A stretch of 47,208 nucleotides of DNA from JBEBBU01 sp041158225 (GTDB taxonomy: Bacteria; Pseudomonadota; Gammaproteobacteria; Methylococcales; Methylococcaceae): assembly GCA_041158225.1 (NCBI GenBank), contig JBEBBU010000001.1:1-47208 (forward strand), given 5' to 3'. The position numbers were made by a program, and so were the translations under genes. This document shows positions 35,897 through 44,033 of this stretch, piece by piece; the first letter of the stretch is position 1, and every line of letters begins with the position of its first letter. Below the pieces are notes generated by a model that was not told the DNA's origin, searched no databases, and was given only the letters and a program-made list of their open reading frames with translations.

Positions 35897-36640
35897 ATGT
35901 GGTCATTCCTGCATAAACTGGCGTCCCCCCCTTATTTTTACCGCATGGCAGGTCGCTGGCTTCCCTGGCTTGTCTGGCTGACCGGGCTGGCATTTACAGC
36001 TGGCCTCTATCTCGGACTGGGTGTTGCGCCACCCGACTACCAGCAAGGCGAGAGCTACAGGATCATGTTCATCCATGTACCCGCTGCCTGGATGTCACTT
36101 TTCATTTACATGCTGATGGCATTCTGGAGCGTGATCCATCTCGTCTGGAACATCAAGCTGGCAGAAATCCTGATGTACCGCTCGGCAACCATAGGCGCCG
36201 CCTTCACTTTTCTTGCGCTGGCAACAGGTTCGCTATGGGGCAAGCCCATGTGGGGCGCCTGGTGGGTATGGGACGCCCGTCTCACTTCGGAACTGATCCT
36301 GCTTTTCCTTTATCTTGGTTATATGGCACTGGTTGCCGCCATCGAAGATCCGAGAACAGCGGCCCGTGCTGGTGGTCTGCTGATTCTGGTGGGGGTCGTC
36401 AATATTCCCGTCATTCATTATTCAGTAGAATGGTGGAATACCCTGCATCAGGGCCCCACCGTAACCAAACTGGACAAGCCATCCATCCATATCAGCATGC
36501 TTATCCCGCTGCTGGTCATGGCTCTCGCGTGCAAGCTTTACTATCTGACCTTACTGCTGCTCAGAGCCAGGAACGAAGTTCTGGTGAGAGAAAAGCGCTC
36601 AGCATGGGTAAGAGAACTGGTCAGCAATGACTTTCGCTGA
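35897..36640 (+). CDS. ccmC: Heme exporter/handling protein CcmC
   Basis: Six-helix membrane protein that passes heme to CcmE. 247 residues. The tryptophan-rich WWD-type segment GKPMWGAWWVWDARLTSELILLFLY is intact, flanked by conserved histidines (FIHVPAAWMS; IHYSVEWWNTLHQG). Last gene of the hemC-ccmABC run. ccmD, normally a small gene directly after ccmC, is not found in the next 500 bases, and ccmE-H are not in the window. Confidence 0.94.
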   Translation: MWSFLHKLASPPYFYRMAGRWLPWLVWLTGLAFTAGLYLGLGVAPPDYQQGESYRIMFIHVPAAWMSLFIYMLMAFWSVIHLVWNIKLAEILMYRSATIGAAFTFLALATGSLWGKPMWGAWWVWDARLTSELILLFLYLGYMALVAAIEDPRTAARAGGLLILVGVVNIPVIHYSVEWWNTLHQGPTVTKLDKPSIHISMLIPLLVMALACKLYYLTLLLLRARNEVLVREKRSAWVRELVSNDFR

Positions 36641-37120
36641 CCACTGAATGCGATAGGGGGATATGCCTGGAAAGGTAAAAATGCGGGATATATCGGATTG
36701 ACCGGAGCATACGCTCCGGACGGCTTGCATAGCCTTGGAACATGTCGGACGACAAGATCATACAGGACCGGAGACACACCCCTCGCATCATTGCATTAAG
36801 AAAACTGGTCGTAACCCACCCGACAAACCAGGCAACATCATCCGGCCATGACGCCATCCGAGCCGCAGGCAGGCTACACGATCATACAAACAAAAGTCAT
36901 GCCAATCTCGAAAAGCCACTAGATAAAGGCATCCAGCACCCGATATTGCTCTCCCGCATACCAGCCCTGCGTCAAATCACACAACAGGCATGCGATATCC
37001 CGCAACTTGCCCGTGCGACAATTTGTCACATTGAATCAGAGACTTAGCTCATGTAGTCTTTTATCCAACGTGATTTGAGGCTCAACGCCATCATGTTTAT
37101 CCTCCTAAATACCCTTCCTG
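36641..37120. other. Gene-poor stretch with unassigned content
   Basis: About 480 bases follow ccmC without a convincing protein. A 101-residue frame (36742-37047, plus) matches no family I recognise, has no clear ribosome-binding site and ends just before the terminator. A seven-base hairpin with arms CCGGAGC and GCTCCGG (36702-36708 and 36713-36719) has no T-run. The sequence does not show the landmark motifs of RNase P RNA, tmRNA, SRP RNA, 6S RNA or a cobalamin riboswitch. The strong terminator at the end implies a transcript that stops here: a long ccmABC tail, a small RNA, or a short unknown gene. Confidence 0.4.
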
Positions 37121-37147
37121 GGGCGGTGCAGACCGCCCTTTTTTTTT
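37121..37147 (+). terminator. Strong intrinsic terminator
   Basis: Arms GGGCGGT (37121-37127) and ACCGCCC (37132-37138), a GCAG loop, and nine consecutive T residues. The T-run is only on the plus strand, so it ends transcription coming from the ccm side and insulates the porin promoter that begins four bases later. Confidence 0.88.
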
Positions 37148-37150
37148 GCC

Positions 37151-37198
37151 TTGACCTTGCATAAAAGGGCATGATTTATGCTAAAAAACTTTTAGCAT
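37151..37198 (+). promoter_or_regulatory. Putative promoter and overlapping palindromes before the Met-rich porin
   Basis: TTGACC at 37151 could be a -35 box, with ATTTAT 17 bases later or TATGCT 20 bases later as the -10. Two perfect inverted repeats overlap this: GCATAAA-N9-TTTATGC (37159-37181), and ATGCTAAAA-AAC-TTTTAGCAT (37178-37198). The second lies just downstream of the candidate -10, where a repressor could block transcription. The binding protein is unknown; the pattern does not fit the Fur consensus. Confidence 0.5.
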
Positions 37199-37236
37199 TA
37201 GATTCTCACCATTCCACCCCATCACACAGAACACTC

Positions 37237-38514
37237 ATGATGAAAACAGAAACATCACGCACACTTGTTTTGGGCATACTGGTTGCGGGCACCATCACCA
37301 ATGCCCAGGCAGCGTCTGCCTCTCCTACCCCGGAAGAAAAACGACTCGCAGCCGAAAACGCCGAACTCAAACGCCAGCTCATGGCGCTGCAGGCAAAACT
37401 GGAAAATACACCGCCAGCAGCTACGACAGCAGCGGCAAATGGCAGCCGTGCGGTTGCTGCTGGCTTTGGTGCCACTGAAATCGTCAGCACATCAACCCAC
37501 CGCCATACACCGGCAACCGGCAGTTGTGGTGCCAACATGAATGCCTATATGGGCGACATGCAGATGGAGCCAGGATCAAGATTTCTTTACAACCCTGTCT
37601 GGGGAGGGATGGATGCCTTCTGGAACCATCCCGAAGGCATGTGGATGGCCAACCTGAAGTGGATGCATAACCAGTGGAATGGGCTGATCGATGGCACCGC
37701 CAATGTCAACAGCAATCAGGTCGGTGCCATGGGAGACTACAAATACCCCTATATGATGCCAAGCCGTTCCATGACCATGGACATGTTCATGTTGATGCCC
37801 ATGTACGGCGTGACCAAGGATCTTACGCTGATGGGCATGATCAATTATTCATCAATGAACATGCCCATGGTCATGAACATGATGGGACAGAGCGCCGGCA
37901 ACGCCCCCATGGCCACCGGGGGACTCGCTGATACCCAGATTGATGCCATCTACCGGGTACACAAGAATGTCACCGCCACCCTCGGCCTGAGCATACCTAC
38001 CGGCAGTATCGACCAGAAGGTCGCGCAACAGGGATCCTCCAAAACCTACTATGCGCCGTATGACATGCAGAACGGTGCCGGCACCTGGATACTGCAACCC
38101 GATGTCACGTATAACTGGATATCCAGTGATGAAGACTGGAACATTGGCGCCAATGCTCAGGGCAATATAAGTCTGAACACCCAGAACAGCTGGAGCCGTG
38201 GCAATGGCATCGTGCTAGGCTCATGGCTGCAAAAGGCCTTTGGCCCCGCCACGACTTGGGTCAGGGCGCGCTACAGCAATTTTGCCATGATCAGGGGGGA
38301 AGACCCGAATATGGAGGATGGCAAATACCTCATGGCAGATTACTCCACACAGAATACAGGTGGCCAGGTGGTCAACATGCTGCTGGGCGGCAGCTGGCAG
38401 TACAAAAGCTTCAACATTGGTCTGGAAGGCGGCATTCCCGTATATCAGGATCTGAACGGCCTGCAGCTCAAGAACTCCTATATGATCAACAGCGGCTTCC
38501 AGGCCATGTTCTGA
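37237..38514 (+). CDS. Methionine-rich outer-membrane beta-barrel protein (transporter/MetA-pathway-like)
   Basis: About 425 residues with a signal peptide (residues 1-24, ending NAQAA), a short coiled-coil segment (EEKRLAAENAELKRQLMALQ, about 29-48) as in many porin-like proteins that trimerise, a Thr/Ala linker and a C-terminal barrel that ends in the outer-membrane signature FQAMF with terminal Phe. The centre is extremely methionine rich (AYMGDMQMEPGS, SMTMDMFMLMPMYG, MNMPMVMNMMG). LSIPTGSIDQKV and GGIPVYQDLNG match uncharacterised proteins often found beside copper-handling genes, so copper binding or transport is a guess. ATG 37237 is used because the signal peptide follows directly; 37171 would add a leader overlapping the palindromes. 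Confidence 0.78.
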   Translation: MMKTETSRTLVLGILVAGTITNAQAASASPTPEEKRLAAENAELKRQLMALQAKLENTPPAATTAAANGSRAVAAGFGATEIVSTSTHRHTPATGSCGANMNAYMGDMQMEPGSRFLYNPVWGGMDAFWNHPEGMWMANLKWMHNQWNGLIDGTANVNSNQVGAMGDYKYPYMMPSRSMTMDMFMLMPMYGVTKDLTLMGMINYSSMNMPMVMNMMGQSAGNAPMATGGLADTQIDAIYRVHKNVTATLGLSIPTGSIDQKVAQQGSSKTYYAPYDMQNGAGTWILQPDVTYNWISSDEDWNIGANAQGNISLNTQNSWSRGNGIVLGSWLQKAFGPATTWVRARYSNFAMIRGEDPNMEDGKYLMADYSTQNTGGQVVNMLLGGSWQYKSFNIGLEGGIPVYQDLNGLQLKNSYMINSGFQAMF

Positions 38515-38567
38515 TCAGACCCGCCATCTTTCGAGGGAAGGGGGTGGGATACAGCCCCCGAACCTGG

Positions 38568-38939
38568 TTATGGCCCTGCATCGTCGCCAAAAGACAGACC
38601 CAGCCAGTCAGGACGATCATCCTGATTCAGCCCCATGGCTTTTTCGATGGCACCCAGACGATTGCGAACAGAATGTCCCTCATGAGTGCGCCGAACCAGA
38701 TCCAGAACATAGGCGAGGCGCGTACCGTCATTACAGTCAATGCGCCCGCTACGCATGTCCCGATAGACGGCCGCCATCTCCTTGCGGATGATTTCCACCG
38801 ATACATCAACTGCTGGCTGCTTGCCGAGACGGGCATAAATTTCTTCAACCGTATCCTCATCATCCAGTTTCTGATTAACCTGACTTTCCCGGCGCTGTTT
38901 CTCGGCCCACCAGTCTGCAAGACTCTTTTTTTCACTCAT
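38568..38939 (-). CDS. Hypothetical protein
   Basis: 123 residues, soluble and strongly charged, with no membrane segment or recognised motif. The N-terminus (LADWWAEKQRRESQVNQKLDDED) is probably helical. The middle reads VDVSVEIIRKEMAAVYRDMRSGRIDCNDGTRLAYVLDLVRRTHEG, which looks like a well-folded helical domain. Reading-frame length and codon use look normal. It is convergent with the porin (53 bases apart) and divergent from hisB, with about 130 bases between the starts. I do not recognise a family and assign no function. Confidence 0.6.
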   Translation of the reverse strand: MSEKKSLADWWAEKQRRESQVNQKLDDEDTVEEIYARLGKQPAVDVSVEIIRKEMAAVYRDMRSGRIDCNDGTRLAYVLDLVRRTHEGHSVRNRLGAIEKAMGLNQDDRPDWLGLSFGDDAGP

Positions 38940-39008
38940 GACAGCATTCCCCTCACCACATGTTCAGCATTCATGATCATTTTAAGGTTGCGCCCAGGAC
39001 AAATCATC

Positions 39009-39037
39009 TTGGGAATCCGCACGGCTCGTTATATCAT
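39009..39037 (+). promoter_or_regulatory. Candidate sigma-70 promoter of the his operon
   Basis: TTGGGA (39009-39014), a 17-base spacer, and TATCAT (39032-39037). Transcription would start about 30 bases before the hisB ATG at 39073. No long leader or attenuator with a histidine run is present in this gap, so his-type attenuation is not indicated. Confidence 0.45.
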
Positions 39038-39072
39038 AAGACCCCGTGAAATACGCCTCTCAGGCAGGGCAC

Positions 39073-39666
39073 ATGACCTTACGTAGCGCAACGATTGAAA
39101 GAAATACGCTGGAAACGCGTATCAGGGTCCAGATCAGTCTGGATGGTACAGGCAAGAGCCACTTCCAGACCGGTGTTCCATTTCTGGAACATATGCTTGA
39201 ACAGATATGCAGGCACGGCGCCATTGATCTAGATATTCAGGCAGATGGTGATGTACTCATTGATGACCATCATACCGTTGAAGATATCGGCATAGCGCTT
39301 GGCCAGGCCTTTCATGTAGCGCTGGGTAACAGGAAAGGCATCCTGCGCTATGGTCATGCCTATGTACCCCTGGACGAAGCGCTGTCACGGGTTGTCATTG
39401 ATTTTTCAGGTCGCCCCGGACTCTTTTACCATGTGACATTCAACCGCGCCCATATCGGACGCTTTGATGTTGATCTTCTGGTCGAATTTTTCCGCGGATT
39501 TGTGAATCATGCCCAGGCAACCCTGCATATCGATAACCTGCGGGGTGAAAATGCCCATCACATCGCTGAAACGCTTTTCAAGGCATTCGGCAGGGCGATC
39601 AGACAGGCAGTAGCCAGCGATGAGCGTATGTCAGGATCAATTCCTTCAACGAAGGGATTGCTCTGA
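39073..39666 (+). CDS. hisB: Imidazoleglycerol-phosphate dehydratase
   Basis: Histidine pathway step 6. About 197 residues, the monofunctional form without the phosphatase domain fused in enterobacteria. Motifs: SLDGTGKSHFQTGVPFLEHMLEQICRHG, the metal ligands in DDHHTVEDIGIALGQA, GHAYVPLDEALSRVVIDFSGRP, FFRGFVNHAQATLHI and ENAHHIAETLFKAFGRAIRQA. ATG 39073 fits the family N-terminus (RSATIERNTLETRI). First gene of a six-gene his operon. Confidence 0.96.
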   Translation: MTLRSATIERNTLETRIRVQISLDGTGKSHFQTGVPFLEHMLEQICRHGAIDLDIQADGDVLIDDHHTVEDIGIALGQAFHVALGNRKGILRYGHAYVPLDEALSRVVIDFSGRPGLFYHVTFNRAHIGRFDVDLLVEFFRGFVNHAQATLHIDNLRGENAHHIAETLFKAFGRAIRQAVASDERMSGSIPSTKGLL

Positions 39667-39729
39667 CTTCGACGCACAAGGCATACTGACTCCATGCAAC
39701 AGCAGCTGAAATAACAAAAACCATACAGC

Positions 39730-40377
39730 ATGACCAAGGTAGTGATTATCGACTATGGAATGGGCAACCTGCATTCCATTGCCAAAGCCCTGCAGAAAGT
39801 AGCGCCCGCCGGTGTCCGCATAGTGATCAGCGGTGATGCCAGCCAGTTGCGCCAGGCAGACAGGCTGGTATTTCCCGGGGTAGGTGCCATACGCGACTGC
39901 ATGACAGCGCTGGCAGCACATGAACTGATCCCCACCCTGCTGGAAGCCAGCCGTACGAAGCCCACGCTCGGCATCTGTCTGGGCATGCAGGCCCTGATGG
40001 ATTCAAGCGAAGAAAATGGCGGTGTCGCCTGTCTGGCCCGCATACCGGGGCAGGTCAGGCATTTTGGTGAACATCTTCAGGATGAACTGGGACACCGTCT
40101 CAAGGTTCCGCACATGGGCTGGAATCAGGTCATCTTCTCTTCACCGGATCATCCCCTGTGGCATGGGATTGATAATAGCAGCTGGTTCTATTTTGTTCAC
40201 AGCTACCATGTGGTGCCTGCTGATGCTGCACACACCGCGGCCATCAGCCATTACCCAGCCCCTTTCACCGCGTCCGTACAGGACGGCAACCTGTTTGCCG
40301 TCCAGTTTCACCCCGAAAAAAGCCAGACAGCAGGCCTGAAACTGCTGGCCAACTTTCTGGCATGGAATCCCGAATGA
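39730..40377 (+). CDS. hisH: Imidazole glycerol phosphate synthase, glutaminase subunit HisH
   Basis: Supplies ammonia to HisF for ring closure to IGP and AICAR. 215 residues. Class I amidotransferase: VIIDYGMGNLHSIAKAL, LVFPGVGAIRDCMT, the nucleophile elbow LGICLGMQALMDSSEE, VPHMGWNQV, SSWFYFVHSYHV, and the catalytic HPEKSQTAGLKLLANF. 63 bases after hisB; its partner gene hisF follows after hisA. Confidence 0.96.
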   Translation: MTKVVIIDYGMGNLHSIAKALQKVAPAGVRIVISGDASQLRQADRLVFPGVGAIRDCMTALAAHELIPTLLEASRTKPTLGICLGMQALMDSSEENGGVACLARIPGQVRHFGEHLQDELGHRLKVPHMGWNQVIFSSPDHPLWHGIDNSSWFYFVHSYHVVPADAAHTAAISHYPAPFTASVQDGNLFAVQFHPEKSQTAGLKLLANFLAWNPE

Positions 40378-40430
40378 TCAGCATTCGGGGCGCTACGTTC
40401 ACACTACCTTAAGTTTTTTGAGGGCTTCAT

Positions 40431-41162
40431 ATGCTGCTTATACCTGCTATCGATCTCAAGGATGGCCAATGCGTGCGCCTGAGACAGGGACGCATGGAAG
40501 ATGATACCGTGTTCTCCGATGATCCTGTTGCCGTCGCCAGACGCTGGGTTGACGCAGGTGCCAGACGCCTGCATCTTGTCGATCTGAATGGCGCTTTTGC
40601 AGGAACTCCACGCAACGCGGAGGCCATTCATGCCATACGCGAAGCCTGCAGCCAGGTTGAAATCCAGGTTGGAGGGGGGATCCGCGACGAAGAAACGGTA
40701 CAGGCTTACCTGAACGCCGGTGTTGATTATGTGATCATCGGTACTAAAGCCGTCAGTGCCCCTCACTTTGTCAGTGATGTAGCGGCAGAGTTTCCCAACC
40801 GCATCATCATTGGTCTTGATGCGAAAGACGGCAAGGTAGCCATTGATGGCTGGTCCAAGCTGTCACATCATGATGTCATTGATCTGGCGCAGAAATTTGA
40901 AGCCGACGGTGTTGAAGCCATCATTTACACCGATATCAGCCGTGATGGCATGATGCAGGGTGTCAATGTGGAGGCTACCGCCCGTCTGGCGCGGTCTGTC
41001 AGGATTCCGGTCATTGCATCTGGTGGCATCCATACGCTGGAGGATGTCAGGGCGCTGGGCGCATATGCCTCGGACGGCATCATGGGCGCTATTACTGGCC
41101 GCGCCATTTATGAAGGTACTCTTGACTTTGAAGAAGGCCGCAAACTGGCGGAAAGTTTCTGA
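40431..41162 (+). CDS. hisA: ProFAR isomerase HisA
   Basis: Amadori rearrangement of ProFAR in histidine synthesis. 243-residue TIM barrel. LLIPAIDLKDGQCVRLRQGRM with the first catalytic Asp, HLVDLNGAFAG, QVGGGIRDEETVQAYLNAGVDYVIIGTKA, the second Asp in YTDISRDGMMQGVN, and ASGGIHTLEDVRAL. It ends immediately before hisF. Confidence 0.96.
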   Translation: MLLIPAIDLKDGQCVRLRQGRMEDDTVFSDDPVAVARRWVDAGARRLHLVDLNGAFAGTPRNAEAIHAIREACSQVEIQVGGGIRDEETVQAYLNAGVDYVIIGTKAVSAPHFVSDVAAEFPNRIIIGLDAKDGKVAIDGWSKLSHHDVIDLAQKFEADGVEAIIYTDISRDGMMQGVNVEATARLARSVRIPVIASGGIHTLEDVRALGAYASDGIMGAITGRAIYEGTLDFEEGRKLAESF

Positions 41163-41163
41163 C

Positions 41164-41919
41164 ATGCTGGCCAAGCGCGTCATTCCCTGCCTGGATGTTG
41201 ATCAGGGACGGGTCGTCAAGGGGGTAAAGTTTGTGGATATCCGCGATGCGGGTGATCCCGTGGAAATTGCCCGCCGCTATGATCGCGAAGGTGCTGATGA
41301 ACTGACCTTTCTGGATATTACCGCCAGTTCCGACAACCGGGGCACCATGATTCATGTTGTCGAGCAGGTTGCGGGCGAGGTTTTCATACCACTCACGGTT
41401 GGCGGTGGCATCCGCACACTGGATGACATACGCAACATGCTGCACGCCGGCGCGGACAAGGTCAGCATCAATACCGCAGCCGTATTTAACCCGGAATTCG
41501 TCAGACAGGCCGCCGATCGCTTTGGCTCGCAGTGTATTGTGGTTGCGATTGATGCCAAACGGGTCGATGACCACTGGGAAATATTTACACACGGCGGCCG
41601 CAAACCTACAGGCCTGGATGCAGTGGAATGGGCCCGCCACATGGTTGCACTTGGAGCTGGTGAAATCCTGCTGACCAGCATGGACAGGGATGGCACCCGC
41701 AGTGGCTTTGATCTTGCCCTGACCAGAGCTATCAGCGAGGCTGTATCCGTCCCGGTGATTGCCTCCGGGGGTGTGGGTTCGCTGGATGATCTTGCGGATG
41801 GCATCAGCGAAGGGCTTGCCGATGCGGTGCTGGCAGCGAGTATTTTCCATTTTGGTGAACATACCATCGCGGAAGCCAAACGGCATATGGCATCCCGCGG
41901 CATCAGGGTACGACTGTAA
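41164..41919 (+). CDS. hisF: Imidazole glycerol phosphate synthase, cyclase subunit HisF
   Basis: 251-residue TIM barrel that, with HisH, makes IGP and AICAR. LAKRVIPCLDVDQGRVVKGVKF with Asp11, FLDITASSDNRGTM, TVGGGIRTLDDIRNMLHAGADKVSINTAA, THGGRKPTGLDAVEWA, LLTSMDRDGTRSGFDL with the second catalytic Asp, and VIASGGVGSLDDLADG. It overlaps hisI by one base (TAATG). Confidence 0.96.
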   Translation: MLAKRVIPCLDVDQGRVVKGVKFVDIRDAGDPVEIARRYDREGADELTFLDITASSDNRGTMIHVVEQVAGEVFIPLTVGGGIRTLDDIRNMLHAGADKVSINTAAVFNPEFVRQAADRFGSQCIVVAIDAKRVDDHWEIFTHGGRKPTGLDAVEWARHMVALGAGEILLTSMDRDGTRSGFDLALTRAISEAVSVPVIASGGVGSLDDLADGISEGLADAVLAASIFHFGEHTIAEAKRHMASRGIRVRL

Positions 41920-42326
41920 TGCAATGGCTTGATGAAGTACATTTCGACGATCAGGGACTGGTGAATGTAGTTACCCAGGAAATGGGAACGCATCAGGTAC
42001 TGATGGTAGCCTGGATGAACCGCGAAGCACTGCACCTCACGGTCGATGAAGGCTTTGCGGTTTACTGGTCACGCTCCCGCAAGCGCCTGTGGCGCAAAGG
42101 GGAGGAATCCGGACACCGTCAGCGCGTTATCTCCCTGCGCCTTGACTGTGATGCCGACGTCATCCTGCTTGAAGTGGAGCAGATGGGAGGCATGGCCTGT
42201 CACACCGGGCGACACGACTGTTTCTACCGCGAACTTTCGCCAGCAGGCGACGCCATGCAGCATGAATGGAAAATCATCTCCCCTGTCATCAAAGACCCCT
42301 CCGAGATTTACCGGAAACCCTCATGA
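41919..42326 (+). CDS. hisI: Phosphoribosyl-AMP cyclohydrolase HisI
   Basis: Histidine pathway step 3. 135 residues, separate from HisE (these are fused in enterobacteria). VTQEMGTHQVLMVAWMNREAL, FAVYWSRSRKRLWRKGEESGH, LDCDADVILLEVEQMGGMACHTGRHDCFY with the zinc/magnesium-binding cysteines. Stop overlaps the hisE start (ATGA). Confidence 0.95.
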   Translation: MQWLDEVHFDDQGLVNVVTQEMGTHQVLMVAWMNREALHLTVDEGFAVYWSRSRKRLWRKGEESGHRQRVISLRLDCDADVILLEVEQMGGMACHTGRHDCFYRELSPAGDAMQHEWKIISPVIKDPSEIYRKPS

Positions 42327-42649
42327 CCGATATTCTTGATCAGCTTGCCGCCACACTGGAAGCGCGCAAGTCTCATGATCCCTCATCGTCATATGTTGCC
42401 AGCCTTTACCAGAAAGGTATCGACGGCATACTGAAGAAAGTAGGCGAAGAGGCTGCAGAAACCATTATTGCCGCTAAAAATGATGATCCTGCTGCACTGG
42501 TTTATGAAATGGCGGACCTCTGGTTTCACTGCTGCGTACTGCTCGCTCAGCAGGGACTCCATCCCGGAGATGTTGAAGCTGAACTGGCCCGGCGTTTTGG
42601 TCTGTCTGGACTGGCTGAAAAGGCATCCCGGCAGAAAGAGGGATCATGA
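42323..42649 (+). CDS. hisE: Phosphoribosyl-ATP pyrophosphatase HisE
   Basis: Histidine pathway step 2. 108-residue all-alpha MazG-like enzyme: LDQLAATLEARKSHDPSSSYVASLYQKGIDGILKKVGEEAAETIIAAK with the EExxE metal motif, and VYEMADLWFHCCVLLAQQGL. ATG 42323 lies inside the hisI stop; an earlier in-frame start at 42266 would lie inside hisI and is not conserved. Together with HisI it completes the first half of the pathway present here; hisG, hisD and hisC are elsewhere. Confidence 0.95.
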   Translation: MTDILDQLAATLEARKSHDPSSSYVASLYQKGIDGILKKVGEEAAETIIAAKNDDPAALVYEMADLWFHCCVLLAQQGLHPGDVEAELARRFGLSGLAEKASRQKEGS

Positions 42650-43182
42650 TGTCTGGATTACAGCCCTATCTGGAACACCTGCCTTTAGTGGAACAGGGTG
42701 TTTATATTGCGCCTGGTGCCACAGTCATAGGCCGCGTCACCATTGGCGAAGACGCATCTCTATGGCCCGGCTGCATTATCAGAGGTGATGTCAATAGCAT
42801 ATCCATCGGCAGATACAGCAATATACAGGATGCCAGCGTCCTGCACGTCACACAGCCTACCGCCAGCCAACCTGAAGGTTATGCGCTGACGCTGGGTGAA
42901 GGGGTTACCGTAGGCCATCGTGCCGTCCTGCACGGCTGCAGTATCGGCAACTACTGCCTGATAGGCATAGGCGCCATCATCATGGATGGTGCCGTCATTG
43001 AAGACGAGGTCATGATAGGTGCTGGCTCGCTGGTACCGCCCGGCAAACGGCTGGAAAGCGGCTTCCTGTATGTAGGCGCGCCGGTCAGGAAGGCGAGGGA
43101 ACTGAGCCATGAAGAGCGGCAGTTTCTGACCCAGTCCAGTCGCAACTATATCCGCCTCAAGAATGCTTATCTGGCTATGTGA
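42646..43182 (+). CDS. Gamma-class carbonic anhydrase-like hexapeptide protein (YrdA family)
   Basis: 178-residue left-handed beta-helix protein built from repeated [LIV]GxxxX hexapeptides (VIGRVTIGEDASLWPG, IIRGDVNSISIGRYSNIQDASVLHV, TVGHRAVLHGCSIGNYCLIGIGAIIMDGAVI). Zinc-binding histidines lie in the VLHV, VGHR and LHG segments. Resembles E. coli YrdA and other gamma-carbonic-anhydrase homologues; enzymatic activity is not certain. The start overlaps the hisE stop, and the stop lies two bases from the aroE stop on the other strand. Confidence 0.9.
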   Translation: MMSGLQPYLEHLPLVEQGVYIAPGATVIGRVTIGEDASLWPGCIIRGDVNSISIGRYSNIQDASVLHVTQPTASQPEGYALTLGEGVTVGHRAVLHGCSIGNYCLIGIGAIIMDGAVIEDEVMIGAGSLVPPGKRLESGFLYVGAPVRKARELSHEERQFLTQSSRNYIRLKNAYLAM

Positions 43183-43184
43183 GA

Positions 43185-44033
43185 TTACCGCGCAAGACTC
43201 AGACGCAATGCCTCAATGACTGGCTGGGTAGTAGGCAAAACCCTAAACCAGAGTTCGAATGCCAGTGCCGCCTGCTCTACCAGCATGCCAAGGCCATCGC
43301 AACTGATGCGCGCGCCCTGTTCTTTGCCCCAGATGACAAATGGAGTGGGGGTTGCTGCGTAGGCAAGATCGTAGCACACCCCCTCCCTGGACAGCAGACC
43401 ATCACCCAGCGGGGGTAAAGCCTGTGAAAGACTGGCGGCAGTCGCATTGAGGATAAGATCATACTCTCCATCCATGGCATCCATACCACCGCCAGTGACT
43501 GGGCCAAGATCATCAAAAACCCGCGCCAGATCCAAAGCGCGTGCAGCGGTGCGGTTTGCGATATGCAGGGCAGCCGGCCCCCTCTCCAGAAGAGGAGCTA
43601 CAATGCCACGCGCTGCGCCGCCAGCACCCAGTATCAGGATGCGCGCCTGCTCCAGACTGATGCCCAGATTGATTTCCAGATCGGCACGCAGACCATGACC
43701 ATCGGTGTTATCCCCCAGCAGGGCGCCATCGGCAAGAGATTGCATGGTATTGACCGCTCCGGCACGCAAAGCACGCTCTGTAAGCACATCAGCCCTGCGA
43801 AAAGCAGCTTCCTTCAACGGAATGGTGCAATTGAATCCCTTGCCGCCTGCAGCCAGAAAGGCAGACACCTCCGCCTCAAACATCTCAGGTGGAACATCCA
43901 GCGCCTCATAGCTGATGGCAATACCATACTGGCGGCCAAAAGCGGCATGGATCCATGGTGAGCGGCTATGACCAACCGGATGACCCATGACAGCATAACG
44001 GTCAGTGGCTTCATGGCGGCTCCCGGTTATCAT
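43185..44033 (-). CDS. aroE: Shikimate dehydrogenase
   Basis: NADPH-dependent reduction of 3-dehydroshikimate. 282 residues. VMGHPVGHSRSPWIHAAFGRQYG, FNCTIPLKEAAF with the catalytic lysine, AVNTMQ, LGDNTDGHGLRADLE with the catalytic Asp, the NADP loop LILGAGGAARGIVAPLLE, NRTAARALDLA, and GLGMLVEQAALAFELW. It overlaps the hemB stop by four bases. AroQ at 5492 supplies its substrate. Confidence 0.95.
   Translation of the reverse strand: MITGSRHEATDRYAVMGHPVGHSRSPWIHAAFGRQYGIAISYEALDVPPEMFEAEVSAFLAAGGKGFNCTIPLKEAAFRRADVLTERALRAGAVNTMQSLADGALLGDNTDGHGLRADLEINLGISLEQARILILGAGGAARGIVAPLLERGPAALHIANRTAARALDLARVFDDLGPVTGGGMDAMDGEYDLILNATAASLSQALPPLGDGLLSREGVCYDLAYAATPTPFVIWGKEQGARISCDGLGMLVEQAALAFELWFRVLPTTQPVIEALRLSLAR

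Noticed and set aside
36702..36719. CCGGAGC/GCTCCGG hairpin considered as the ccmC terminator
   Set aside because: No T-run follows on either strand; the strong terminator is at 37121-37147.
38223..39086. A 287-codon plus-strand frame over the porin end and the hypothetical gene
   Set aside because: It overlaps the end of the Met-rich porin in another frame and has a composition unlike a protein; the minus-strand 38568-38939 frame is more protein-like.
43250..43262. A GTTCGAAT sequence like a tRNA T-loop
   Set aside because: It lies within conserved aroE codons and no cloverleaf can be drawn around it.
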